Source of the DNA: Rickettsiales bacterium
Lineage (GTDB): Bacteria > Pseudomonadota > Alphaproteobacteria > Rs-D84
DNA: 32,420 nucleotides
Reading direction: 5' to 3'
Assembly: GCA_031283185.1 (NCBI GenBank)
Contig: JAITCH010000008.1
Coordinates: forward strand, 1-32,420
The notes under the pieces are model-generated. The model was not told the DNA's origin, did not search any database, and was given only the letters and a program-made list of their open reading frames with translations. The translations under genes were made by a program, and so were the position numbers. Below are positions 14,217-21,447 of the stretch, in pieces; within the stretch, counting starts at the first letter, position 1, and every line of letters begins with the position of its first letter.

Positions 14217-15440
14217 TTATTTCTTTATCAACTTCTTTACCTCTGCATATACTTTCGTCGTTAGTTGCGCGGCATTCTTATATGCCGCATTGCCAATGTC
14301 TTCCTTCTCCGTTATCCCAAACGCCGACTTTATCTCCGCCGCCACTTTACCTATATTATTAATGATAAATCCAATTACCACAATCAAAATTACAAAGCCA
14401 CTCGCAGATTTTAATATGTCCGGCGACTTGAAATTTATATTGCTAAAATCACCGGCAAGCGCACTCGCCGTCGTCTGATCCCCCAGACCAATAAATCCAG
14501 AAATGACCGAAATAATCACTATATACAAAATCATCATCGACCCAAGCGTGATAATCGAACTTACCACATCCTTGAAAAATGTCGCCGACATACCGCCAAT
14601 CCCCTTTACCCATTCCGGCGATTCCGAATCCCGAATCACAAACGCCGCAAGCATTATCGGAAACAAAAACGCAAAAAATGTCAGCGACAACACCGCGTCC
14701 AAAAACATAAATAAAAATTTTAAGAATATCAGCGCGAACCTTCCCGCTATATAAATCCCAAGCAAAAACAATAAAATCGTTTCCAAGATCGCTGCAAAGT
14801 CCAATAGCAAAATGCTTTGTAGAATCTTCCAATCTAATGACGCGTTCACCATCCCGAGCCCAAATAATATGAGGTTCTGAAAGCCAATCGTGGTAGTTCG
14901 CATAGTGGAGAGGATGGAGTGTTTTAAGTCAGAAGAATAAAACCCATTGCCCCCACCCTGTCCGGCAGAGCCGGACATCCCGCCCCCGGTTCCGGGGGCA
15001 GGAGAATTTTGCCGAGATTGCCCGGTCAAGCCGGGCAATGACTTATTATTTGTTCCGGGGGCAGGAGAATTATTTTGGGGAATTTTGGAGAGGGTGCTGG
15101 TCATCATCGCAATGGGTTCGATGGTAGCAGATGTTAACATCTTTGGAAACTCAATCCCTATGCTTAACAATGCGGAAATAATTAATGCGGGCAGTAAGAC
15201 CGGCTTTACCAATCTTTTATAAAACAACGGATCTTTATCCGAATCCTTCAACTTAATTACCATCAAATACACGACATAAAATGCAATAAACGCCGCCATA
15301 ATTATCAGCGCAAATTGCGATATTCTTGGATATGCCGCCGCAGCCGCGCCCGATACAGTATCAAACATCGCGTCAAATACAGGGCAGGCCCAGCACTGCA
15401 TCGTATGTCTTATTAAAAAGTCAAACGCTTCATTCATCAC
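14217..15440 (-). CDS. VirB6/TrbL-like membrane protein, paralogue c
   Basis: The protein is 407 residues. The N-terminus RHTMQCWACPVFDAMFDTVSG carries the CxxC seen in two other paralogues, followed by a hydrophobic segment (about 42-62). Further hydrophobic stretches lie at about 84-97, 185-200, 210-245, 250-275 and 300-335. A repeat-derived, Gly/Pro/Asn/Gln-rich insert occupies about residues 121-166 (NNSPAPGTNNKSLPGLTGQ and GGGMSGSAGQGGG), between two membrane regions. The basic tail TTKVYAEVKKLIKK resembles those of its neighbours. It overlaps the upstream gene by 4 bp. Function as a type IV secretion channel component is inferred from architecture only. Confidence 0.62.
   Translation of the reverse strand: MMNEAFDFLIRHTMQCWACPVFDAMFDTVSGAAAAAYPRISQFALIIMAAFIAFYVVYLMVIKLKDSDKDPLFYKRLVKPVLLPALIISALLSIGIEFPKMLTSATIEPIAMMTSTLSKIPQNNSPAPGTNNKSLPGLTGQSRQNSPAPGTGGGMSGSAGQGGGNGFYSSDLKHSILSTMRTTTIGFQNLILFGLGMVNASLDWKILQSILLLDFAAILETILLFLLGIYIAGRFALIFLKFLFMFLDAVLSLTFFAFLFPIMLAAFVIRDSESPEWVKGIGGMSATFFKDVVSSIITLGSMMILYIVIISVISGFIGLGDQTTASALAGDFSNINFKSPDILKSASGFVILIVVIGFIINNIGKVAAEIKSAFGITEKEDIGNAAYKNAAQLTTKVYAEVKKLIKK
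14949..15072 (+). repeat. Three repeats inside virB6-like gene c
   Basis: GGGCAGG-type HP-B variant (14949-15010), HP-C (15014-15041, arms ATTGCCCGG / CCGGGCAAT) and the tail half of another variant (15054-15072, TTCCGGGGGCAGGAGAATTA). The last duplicates the end of the first, which suggests insertion of HP-C into the variant with duplication, or two independent insertions. Confidence 0.8.
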
Positions 15441-16597
15441 TTTTTTAACTTCTTCTTTATATACGCCGTCGTTTTGTCTGTAGCGTATTTCGCCGTCTTC
15501 TTCGTCAAATCATACAATGCCGTATTGTTCGCGCCGCCATACTGCGCGATCTTTTCCTTGGCAATTTCATAGAACTTATTCATTATCAGCAAGCACAGCA
15601 CGCTTCCCAAGATCGTCATAATCCCAGTTCCCCAGCCGCCGCCAGATAAATTCGCAGTCCCGCTGCCAACCACGCTCGCAATCAATATCATATTAATCGT
15701 AGTCGCAATGCCAGCCACAATCATCGTAACAATTAACTTCCGAAGACTCTCAATTATATCCCCAAGCGCGTCCCCGGGATTAAACCAATCGTCCCCCTCA
15801 GTCGCCTTTAAGCAATACGAAAAGACCTTGAATGGAAACAATATAATCGCAAAACAGAAATCCAATATACCTTGGAGCAATATAGACGCCAGCCGCAGAC
15901 CAAACATAAAAAATGTCCCAGCCATAAACAGCCCAACAATGAAATTGAATATGCCTTTGCCTAGATCGGGGGGACTAACCACCCCGGCGGCGTTCGCCGC
16001 CACCCCGCCACCATTGGCGGGGAATTTCATATTGATTATGGATAAGCCAAGCGCAACCATCTGATTATTCTTATACACAATACTCGCAATAGGATTCGCA
16101 AAGTCCGAACACAACTTCTCGTCAAAAAACTCCCTCGTTGCGCCAGGTAAACACTGCGCCCGAGACGCCGTCGACGACGGCACCACAAACTCGGTTATCA
16201 TCGTCCCAACACGCAACATCGGATTTATAATCGTATCCGTTATCAATGATGGACGAATAGTAAGCAACAACAATGTCGCAATGCTCGCACGCACTATCTG
16301 CTTTACCAATCGCATCGGTATGCCGCGAATCAAATCAGTCGGCTTTGCCCAATAGCCCCCTCCGTTCATCCCTAGAAAACTGAGCCAATTCGCTGGAAAA
16401 AACTGCTTGGTAGTAAATACCGCAGAATTAAACACAATAACAATCCAAAGCAATCCAGACAGCACAGGCACAAAATAATCATACACCCCCGCCGCCGCGC
16501 CCATCATAGCCTGTATAACAAGCGGCACGAATTTGTCGAACGAGGTCGCGTTCAACCAATCAGGCACCATCGGTAAAGATACAAGCGCGTCTATCAT
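15437..16597 (-). CDS. VirB6/TrbL-like membrane protein, paralogue b
   Basis: The protein is 386 residues. Hydrophobic segments lie near 25-60, 105-120, 212-235, 240-262, 285-310 and 322-345. An HP-B copy encodes KFPANGGGVAANAAGVVSPP at about residues 190-209, right before the segment GIFNFIVGLFMAGTFFMFGL. The tail ANNTALYDLTKKTAKYATDK is the counterpart of the NTTALYN tails of the first and last genes. Two isolated Cys residues (QCLPG and KLCSDF) sit in the loop before the repeat and could form a periplasmic disulphide. It overlaps the preceding gene by 1 bp and the next by 4 bp, so the genes are translationally coupled. Confidence 0.62.
   Translation of the reverse strand: MIDALVSLPMVPDWLNATSFDKFVPLVIQAMMGAAAGVYDYFVPVLSGLLWIVIVFNSAVFTTKQFFPANWLSFLGMNGGGYWAKPTDLIRGIPMRLVKQIVRASIATLLLLTIRPSLITDTIINPMLRVGTMITEFVVPSSTASRAQCLPGATREFFDEKLCSDFANPIASIVYKNNQMVALGLSIINMKFPANGGGVAANAAGVVSPPDLGKGIFNFIVGLFMAGTFFMFGLRLASILLQGILDFCFAIILFPFKVFSYCLKATEGDDWFNPGDALGDIIESLRKLIVTMIVAGIATTINMILIASVVGSGTANLSGGGWGTGIMTILGSVLCLLIMNKFYEIAKEKIAQYGGANNTALYDLTKKTAKYATDKTTAYIKKKLKK
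15976..16026 (+). repeat. HP-B copy inside virB6-like gene b
   Basis: ACCACCCCGGCGGCGTTCGC..CACCCC then GCCACCATTGGCGGGGAATT. In frame, no stop, plus orientation against the gene. Confidence 0.88.
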
Positions 16598-17949
16598 TAT
16601 GGTTTCTTCTTTACTATCATTTTCTTTATGCTGTTATACAGCGCAGTCGTATTCGCCTGCACATTTTTTAATAACTCGTCCGGCAAACTCGCATCACTTA
16701 CCAACTTCTTGATCAACTCCGTCATACCGCCCAAGAACATCGCAATGAATATACCGAAAAATGCCAATGTCGTTATCTTGCCCGCAAGCAATCCATCCGT
16801 CCCAATTATCGCAGCCGCTTCGTTCGCGCGAAACGACGCATTCAAATCATTTAATCCCGCGCCACTTATCAACTGACCCACCATCCCAAGCGCAAATGTC
16901 ATAAACACTGCAATCATACCAACACCAACCGCCGTCTTTATTGTGTCAGTAATTATCGCCATTATGTCTTTATCCTCGACCTTCCACAAGCCGTTATTCG
17001 CAAACAGCCACCCAAGCAATGTCATCGGAAGAAATATAATGTCAATCGCAAACTTAATAATGAACTCTAAAAACGCCATCGCAATCGGAACAATCATCCA
17101 CGCATACACAAACATAAACATTAACCCAAGCAAGATCCATCCCACATTCGGGAACAACGGAATGTCCGCGACCTTGATATTAATCTTATACATATGCTTG
17201 GCGTCAAACGCGCTATTGAATATAAGCCACCCAGCCGTCATCCCAGATGCACTAAGCATATGCAACTGCGCGATGGAACACAACATTTTATGTCGGAAAG
17301 TCGGTGAAAACACACCAACACTTCCGCTCTGTCCGGCAAAGCCGACAGCCCCGCCGCCTATCCCTGGCGTCGCTGGATTAACAGGCTCTGAAATCGCGGT
17401 CGCAACCAAGCACGCTTCTAAACTTGCATCGTTCGGATCCAAAGCCTCGGACAGGACATTCTGAAAACTTAACGCCGCATTGAAACTTGGCTCTACTATC
17501 AACCCAGACACCATCCTGGGCAATGGCAACATCAGCAATATCGTTATAAACGCCAATTTGACCAAGTGCCGCCCCAAACGGCCAGTTTGCTTCCACATAT
17601 TCGTCTCTGGCTTTGCCGTCAGATACCCGCCCATCAATATCCATGCAAAATATATCGGCGTTAAAATTACCGCGAGGAGTGCGACAAATTCCCCCAAGTT
17701 CGCATACGCCGCCGCCGCTGTCGCTGAAATCCCATTCGTAACGCCGCCGAAAATTTGACACGACCAGCAACTGCTGAAAAAATCCAACGCCGCCGATGTA
17801 TTCGTCTCTACAAAACTGCGATACACCACCGCGCTTAGCACCGCTACCGCCGCCGCAATCGGTAAAACCGGCAAGGCTGCGCTGGCCGCGAAAATCGCGC
17901 CGAAGGCCGAGACGGCAGATAACAAAGTAAGACGCAGTTTGTTCATCAT
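16597..17949 (-). CDS. VirB6/TrbL-like membrane protein, paralogue a (first in operon)
   Basis: The protein is 450 residues. An N-terminal hydrophobic stretch (about 5-42) is followed by SCWSCQIFGGVTNGISATAA (CxxC at about 60-63), then hydrophobic segments near 86-110, 130-150, 285-325, 355-378 and 408-425. A decayed repeat encodes TPGIGGGAVGFAGQSG (about 200-215). The tail NVQANTTALYNSIKKMIVKK is nearly the same as that of paralogue e. GGGAGA lies just before the start, and TATAAT lies 16 bp upstream. It leads a five-gene minus-strand cluster of the same family, as with the multiple tandem VirB6 genes known in Rickettsiales. Homology to those proteins is not proven from sequence inspection alone. 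Confidence 0.65.
   Translation of the reverse strand: MMNKLRLTLLSAVSAFGAIFAASAALPVLPIAAAVAVLSAVVYRSFVETNTSAALDFFSSCWSCQIFGGVTNGISATAAAAYANLGEFVALLAVILTPIYFAWILMGGYLTAKPETNMWKQTGRLGRHLVKLAFITILLMLPLPRMVSGLIVEPSFNAALSFQNVLSEALDPNDASLEACLVATAISEPVNPATPGIGGGAVGFAGQSGSVGVFSPTFRHKMLCSIAQLHMLSASGMTAGWLIFNSAFDAKHMYKINIKVADIPLFPNVGWILLGLMFMFVYAWMIVPIAMAFLEFIIKFAIDIIFLPMTLLGWLFANNGLWKVEDKDIMAIITDTIKTAVGVGMIAVFMTFALGMVGQLISGAGLNDLNASFRANEAAAIIGTDGLLAGKITTLAFFGIFIAMFLGGMTELIKKLVSDASLPDELLKNVQANTTALYNSIKKMIVKKKP
17324..17375 (+). repeat. Decayed GGGCAGG-type repeat inside virB6-like gene a
   Basis: CTGTCCGGCAAAGCCGACAG followed by CCCCGCCGCCTATCCCTGGC resembles the 14949 copy but with several mismatches in the second hairpin, so it seems to be an older insertion. 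Confidence 0.6.
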
Positions 17950-17964
17950 TCTCCCTTGGTTCTT

Positions 17965-17993
17965 ATTATAAATGGAAAAACGAGGTGGGGGAA
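17965..17993 (-). promoter_or_regulatory. Candidate promoter of the virB6-like operon
   Basis: On the minus strand TATAAT (17965-17970) lies 16 bp before the ATG, with a C-rich TTCCCC about 17 nt further upstream. The block TTGTCCTTCCCCC...TTTATAAT closely resembles the one before ftsE, and both adjoin a mini HP-A hairpin. Confidence 0.45.
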
Positions 17994-17996
17994 GGA

Positions 17997-18187
17997 CAAA
18001 AATGGTCTAAACATTTTTGAGGGTATTACCCGCTGACGCGGGATTATTACCACTACCCCGTCCGCCTTCGCTTCGCTACGGCGCGACACCCCTTCGCCAG
18101 CGAAGGGGACTTTTGAGCGACTGCATCAAGCGAAGGGGAATTTTTAACCCCCACCCCTCCCCCGCCACTCAAGAGGGCAGGGTATTT
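17997..18187 (+). repeat. Mini HP-A, HP-F, HP-B and variant
   Basis: Mini HP-A: CAAAAATGG-TCTAAA-CATTTTTG at 17997-18019. Then HP-F (18027-18044), HP-B with an extra tail unit (18049-18148) and a GGGCAGG-type variant (18149-18187) that abuts the plsC stop codon. This fills the gap between plsC and the virB6-like operon. Confidence 0.8.
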
Positions 18188-18188
18188 A

Positions 18189-18842
18189 TTATATATTATT
18201 GATTGCGGTGGTGAGGGTTTCGAGAGAGGTGTTATAAGGTAAAGGAGTGCCAAAAATGATCTTTGCCGTGCCGGGAACTATTCTCCCGTGCTTTGGATAA
18301 AACAATCCAGTATCTAATGATACAGGCGTAATAGGCGACCGAGACGCCTCTGCAATTTTTAGGATCCCTCTCTTTAACGGGCGAATCTCCCCGGGTTTTG
18401 TCCGAGTCCCTTCGGGGAAAATTATCAATGGTCGCCCCTTGGTTATCTCCGCCGCAGCGCGCGATGCCAATGTCGTCAAATTGGTCGCGCCGCGCCGCCT
18501 GTCGACCGCAATCATCCCAGCCCTATAAAATGTCCAGCCGTATATCGGCACCATTGCTAGCTCCCTCTTAATTATAAACATAGCAGTCGGCATCAAGCGC
18601 AGCAATATCCCCGTTTCCATCGCAGACATATGTTTCGACGCAATAATCCCAGAAGTCGGAACATTACCAATGACTTCATAATGCACGCCGCCGAAAATTC
18701 TGAGTATATGCAATGCAGTGCCGCTCGTCACGCGCATCGCCCACAATGCCGTGCGCGGCGTAAGCACGCCAACGAACATCGTCAAGCCGCCGCCGACTAC
18801 AAACCATAGGTTTAATAAAAGTTTTGTTAGAGTGCTACGCAT
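18189..18842 (-). CDS. plsC: 1-acyl-sn-glycerol-3-phosphate acyltransferase
   Basis: The protein is 217 residues. It transfers an acyl chain to lysophosphatidic acid to make phosphatidic acid at the inner membrane. A hydrophobic N-terminus (about 8-28) anchors it. Acyltransferase motif I is KHMSAMET (His 71 with Glu 76, the HX4E variant seen in many alphaproteobacterial PlsC proteins), motif II YRAGMIAVDRR (about 106-116), and motif III IFPEGTRTKPGE (about 141-152). No clear ribosome binding site precedes the ATG; upstream there is a GGTAAAA heptamer repeat at 18855-18885. The gene is preceded by the YdcF-like gene but separated from it by a repeat. Confidence 0.88.
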   Translation of the reverse strand: MRSTLTKLLLNLWFVVGGGLTMFVGVLTPRTALWAMRVTSGTALHILRIFGGVHYEVIGNVPTSGIIASKHMSAMETGILLRLMPTAMFIIKRELAMVPIYGWTFYRAGMIAVDRRRGATNLTTLASRAAAEITKGRPLIIFPEGTRTKPGEIRPLKRGILKIAEASRSPITPVSLDTGLFYPKHGRIVPGTAKIIFGTPLPYNTSLETLTTAINNI

Positions 18843-18854
18843 AGAAGAAGTATA

Positions 18855-18885
18855 AAGGTAAAAGGTAAAAGGTAAAAGGAAAAAG
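18855..18885 (+). repeat. GGTAAAA heptamer tandem repeat
   Basis: AAAGGTAAAAGGTAAAAGG and on to AAAAAG: about four heptamer units just upstream of the plsC start codon. A similar run lies at 5662-5685. Length change here could alter the plsC leader. Confidence 0.6.
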
Positions 18886-18888
18886 TGT

Positions 18889-18999
18889 GGTGTCGGGCGA
18901 AGCCCGACTGGTTATTGACCACTACCCCGCCCGGCAGAGCCGGGCACCCCTTCGCCAGCGAAGGGGACTTTGTGCGACTGCATCAAGCGAAGGGGAATT
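18889..18999 (+). repeat. HP-B copy with preface hairpin and tail unit
   Basis: GTCGGGCGAAGCCCGAC hairpin, TGGTTATTGACC, then HP-B with CCCGGCAGAGCCGGGC and TTCGCCAGCGAAGGGG, plus one extra tail unit. Ends directly before the stop of the minus-strand YdcF-like gene. Confidence 0.8.
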
Positions 19000-19005
19000 C
19001 GAGGG

Positions 19006-19539
19006 TTAGGAGGAGCGGGTGGTGATGCCAAGCATAGTCATTACATATTTCCCAAATTCTGACACCCATAAATCCATCCTTTGTCGCCGGGTCAAATTTT
19101 CCGATGAAACAGCGCAAATCTCTATCTTCGTAAACGGCATCGCGCGCCTCGTCAACAACAATGTTCGCCATACATGATAATCCGAAGTAATTATCGCCAC
19201 ATCATCAAACCCATTCCGAATAACCCAATCACGAACCGCCATACTATTATCATATGTCGTCTTGCTCTCCGTCTCTATCTCTATATCCAAATTGCTGGGC
19301 AATTTCAAATCGGTCGATCCCGCGCCTGAAATCAGCAGTCTCGCACGAGGCTTTGACCGCGCAAACTCTATCGCCTTTGGTATCCGCTGTTTATCACCAG
19401 TCAAAACAGCAATATGATTCGACTGAATCCACTTACATTCCGGCACTGCATTATAAAATATCAATCCAAGCGCAAACACAGCTGACAACAATAATCCCGA
19501 CGGGCTGGTAAAGACCTTGATGGCTGTTGATAGAATCAT
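19006..19539 (-). CDS. YdcF/SanA-like DUF218 protein
   Basis: The protein is 177 residues. One N-terminal membrane segment (about 13-31) is followed by a DUF218 domain: IAVLTGDKQRIPKAIEFAR, LLISGAG, the acidic/Asn motif TESKTTYDNS, and ITSDYHVWRTLLLTRR. Members of this family (YdcF, SanA) are envelope-associated proteins of uncertain biochemical function, some linked to vancomycin resistance or cyclic enterobacterial common antigen. The ATG overlaps the ftsX stop by 4 bp, so it is probably translated from the ftsEX transcript, an arrangement that hints at a cell-envelope role. No repeat lies within it. Confidence 0.78.
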   Translation of the reverse strand: MILSTAIKVFTSPSGLLLSAVFALGLIFYNAVPECKWIQSNHIAVLTGDKQRIPKAIEFARSKPRARLLISGAGSTDLKLPSNLDIEIETESKTTYDNSMAVRDWVIRNGFDDVAIITSDYHVWRTLLLTRRAMPFTKIEICAVSSENLTRRQRMDLWVSEFGKYVMTMLGITTRSS

Positions 19540-20390
19540 TCAAAGCCCCCTTCCAATAATGTCCTTGCCGTAGTTTTGCGCGCCAACATAAACGCCGCCG
19601 CAGACAACGCTATCGGAATCAGACCCATAATCAACATATCAGTCGAATTTATCGCCATTTGTGAAATTATCCCCGTCTTTTGCGCGTTCGCAATCTCCAC
19701 AACCCCATATGCCGCCAAGCCCCCAGCTGCCAATCCCAACACCCCGCCAATCGCACTTAACTTTAACATAGCCGCACTAATGCTCCCTATTATAAACGAA
19801 TCATACGCCCCTACAACATTTAATATCTCTATGTCCCTTTTGTGAATCCTGATCATACTTCTTATCGCATATATCAGACCAAGCGAACTTGCCAACATAA
19901 CAAATAAAATTATAACCCCAGCAAGCACCCTTATCGCCGTCCCAAACACCACCATATTGCCAATCGCATCCGAATGCGCTATGAACTTTACCGACTTTAA
20001 CCCCGTCGTCTTTTCCCCTACAATTCGTAAATCATGCTGCTCGTGAAATGTTAAGTCAATCTGCGCTGGTAAATATCCCGTCAAATTATAATCCCCACGC
20101 ATCCACGGACGCAACATATTCCCCAATTCCGTATCCCCTAACTGCCGCACCGATTTTACGCGCGCAGCCTCGTCTTTTAATATGCGCTTTACCCCTTCCA
20201 AATCGCCGTGCTGCAATACCTGGATCGTCGCCTTTAATTCCCAACTTTTGCTCCATTTATCCACCGCATTATCAAGCGCGAGCGACACCCCCAAGCACAA
20301 TACAATTATAAATGTCATAAATGCCGACATCGCCGCAAGATACGCCGACTGGTCAGGTGATGGGCGGAAAAGGGTTGGGTTATTAGACAT
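19536..20390 (-). CDS. ftsX: Cell division protein FtsX
   Basis: The protein is 284 residues from the ATG at 20390. This ATG overlaps the end of ftsE by 8 bp and has GGGGGTTCA before it; a start 14 codons upstream would lie deeper in ftsE. FtsX is the membrane subunit of the FtsEX ABC complex that controls septal peptidoglycan hydrolases. Four membrane segments fit: about 20-40 near the N-terminus, then about 145-175, 200-235 and 245-270, with a periplasmic domain between the first two. The segment IHKRDIEILNVVGAYDSFI is the usual MacB/FtsX coupling region that contacts FtsE. Followed by an overlapping DUF218 gene. Confidence 0.88.
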   Translation of the reverse strand: MSNNPTLFRPSPDQSAYLAAMSAFMTFIIVLCLGVSLALDNAVDKWSKSWELKATIQVLQHGDLEGVKRILKDEAARVKSVRQLGDTELGNMLRPWMRGDYNLTGYLPAQIDLTFHEQHDLRIVGEKTTGLKSVKFIAHSDAIGNMVVFGTAIRVLAGVIILFVMLASSLGLIYAIRSMIRIHKRDIEILNVVGAYDSFIIGSISAAMLKLSAIGGVLGLAAGGLAAYGVVEIANAQKTGIISQMAINSTDMLIMGLIPIALSAAAFMLARKTTARTLLEGGFE

Positions 20391-21201
20391 TGAACCCCCG
20401 AAGAATTGAATCAAGGGTGGAGTTATTACCACTACCCCGTCCGGCTGCGCCGTCCACCCCTTCGCCAGCGAAGGGGACTTTTGTGCTGGGTTTCATTAAT
20501 GTGAGGCGGCGAGAGTCAATGTGTATCCGCGGATAATCATATGTCTCTAATAACTTTTTACTATGTGTCGCAAAAATAATCGCAGTCCCAGCTTGGTTCA
20601 ATTTTACAAATAAATCCATAAGGCGTTTTTCATTCTCGTCATCCAAATTCCCAGTCGGTTCGTCCGCAAGGAGAATATCTGGCTGAGTAACAACTGCCCT
20701 TGCTATCGCCACGCGCTGCTGCTGTCCGCCAGATAAATTCCGCGGCAATGTCGCCGCATACGGCGCAAGCCCAATCCAATCAAGTATGCGGTCGGTAAGG
20801 CGTTTGATGCGGACGCGATCCACCCCCCGCGCCACCAATGGCAACGCCACATTATCAAACACATTCATCGTATCTATAAGGTGATAGTCCTGAAACACAA
20901 TCCCAATTTTGCGGCGCATATCGGAAATTTGGCGGCGGCTTAGCCCCTTGATATTTTTCCCAAACAATCTTATCGCGCCGCGGGAATTCGGGTGCGTCAT
21001 ATTTATCAATCGCATCAATGTCGTCTTGCCCGCGCCGCTTGACCCCGTCAAAAAGAAAAACGATTTGTCATTAATCCCAAACGATACATCGGAAAGTATT
21101 TCAGGGCCGCGGCCATATCGCGCGCCGACTTCTTGGAACGACACTATAAGTCTGCTGGGCGCAGGCTTGGCAATATGTAAAGAGTCCATTAGGTTTTGCA
21201 T
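20383..21201 (-). CDS. ftsE: Cell division ATP-binding protein FtsE
   Basis: The protein is 272 residues, longer than usual (about 220-230). It is the ATPase of the FtsEX complex. Walker A GSSGAGKT is at 53-60, the Q-loop FQDYHLI near 103, the signature LSGGQQQR at 156-163, Walker B ILLADE at 176-181 and the switch His at 213. At the C-terminus an HP-B copy encodes KVPFAGEGVDGAAGRGSG (about 241-258), after which STLDSILRGFNV follows. An N-terminal extension of about 17 residues before the ABC fold is also present. TATAAT lies 10 bp before the ATG, so the leader may be very short. It is the first gene of ftsE-ftsX-DUF218. Confidence 0.9.
   Translation of the reverse strand: MQNLMDSLHIAKPAPSRLIVSFQEVGARYGRGPEILSDVSFGINDKSFFFLTGSSGAGKTTLMRLINMTHPNSRGAIRLFGKNIKGLSRRQISDMRRKIGIVFQDYHLIDTMNVFDNVALPLVARGVDRVRIKRLTDRILDWIGLAPYAATLPRNLSGGQQQRVAIARAVVTQPDILLADEPTGNLDDENEKRLMDLFVKLNQAGTAIIFATHSKKLLETYDYPRIHIDSRRLTLMKPSTKVPFAGEGVDGAAGRGSGNNSTLDSILRGFNV
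20428..20486 (+). repeat. HP-B copy inside the 3' end of ftsE
   Basis: ACTACCCCGTCCGGCTGCGC..CACCCC then TTCGCCAGCGAAGGGGACTTTT. The frame remains open and a 12-codon native-looking tail follows. Confidence 0.88.
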
Positions 21202-21210
21202 TTCAACAGC

Positions 21211-21239
21211 ATTATAAAATAAAAAGCGCGGGGGGGAAA
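21211..21239 (-). promoter_or_regulatory. Candidate ftsE promoter
   Basis: Minus-strand TATAAT (21211-21216) has a C-rich TTTCCC 17 nt upstream and lies 10 bp before the ATG. The whole block from TTGTCC to TATAAT parallels that before the virB6-like operon. Confidence 0.45.
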
Positions 21240-21242
21240 GGA

Positions 21243-21440
21243 CAAAAAATCCGAAGGATTTTTTGCACGATTATTACCACTACCCCGTCCGCCTACGCTT
21301 CGCTACGGCGCGACACCCCTTCGCCAGCGAAGGGGACTTTTGTGCGACTACATCAAGCGAAGGGGACTTTTGTGCGACTGCATCAAGCGAAGGGGACTTT
21401 TGTGCGACTACATTAAGCGAAGGGGACTTTGTGCGGCGGG
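21243..21440 (+). repeat. Mini HP-A, HP-B and 30-bp tandem array
   Basis: Mini HP-A CAAAAAATCC-GAA-GGATTTTTTG (21243-21265) is joined to HP-B (21278-21347). From 21326 the tail unit AGCGAAGGGGACTTTTGTGC..GACTACATCA is repeated in tandem with a 30-bp period: 21326-21355, 21356-21385, 21386-21415 and a partial unit to 21436. Units differ by single bases. The array runs up to the stop codon of the yqaA-like gene. Confidence 0.85.
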
Positions 21441-21447
21441 GAATTAT

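Noticed and set aside
21326-21436. Possible CRISPR array
   Set aside because: The 30-bp units follow each other without unique spacers and derive from the HP-B tail. No cas gene is nearby.
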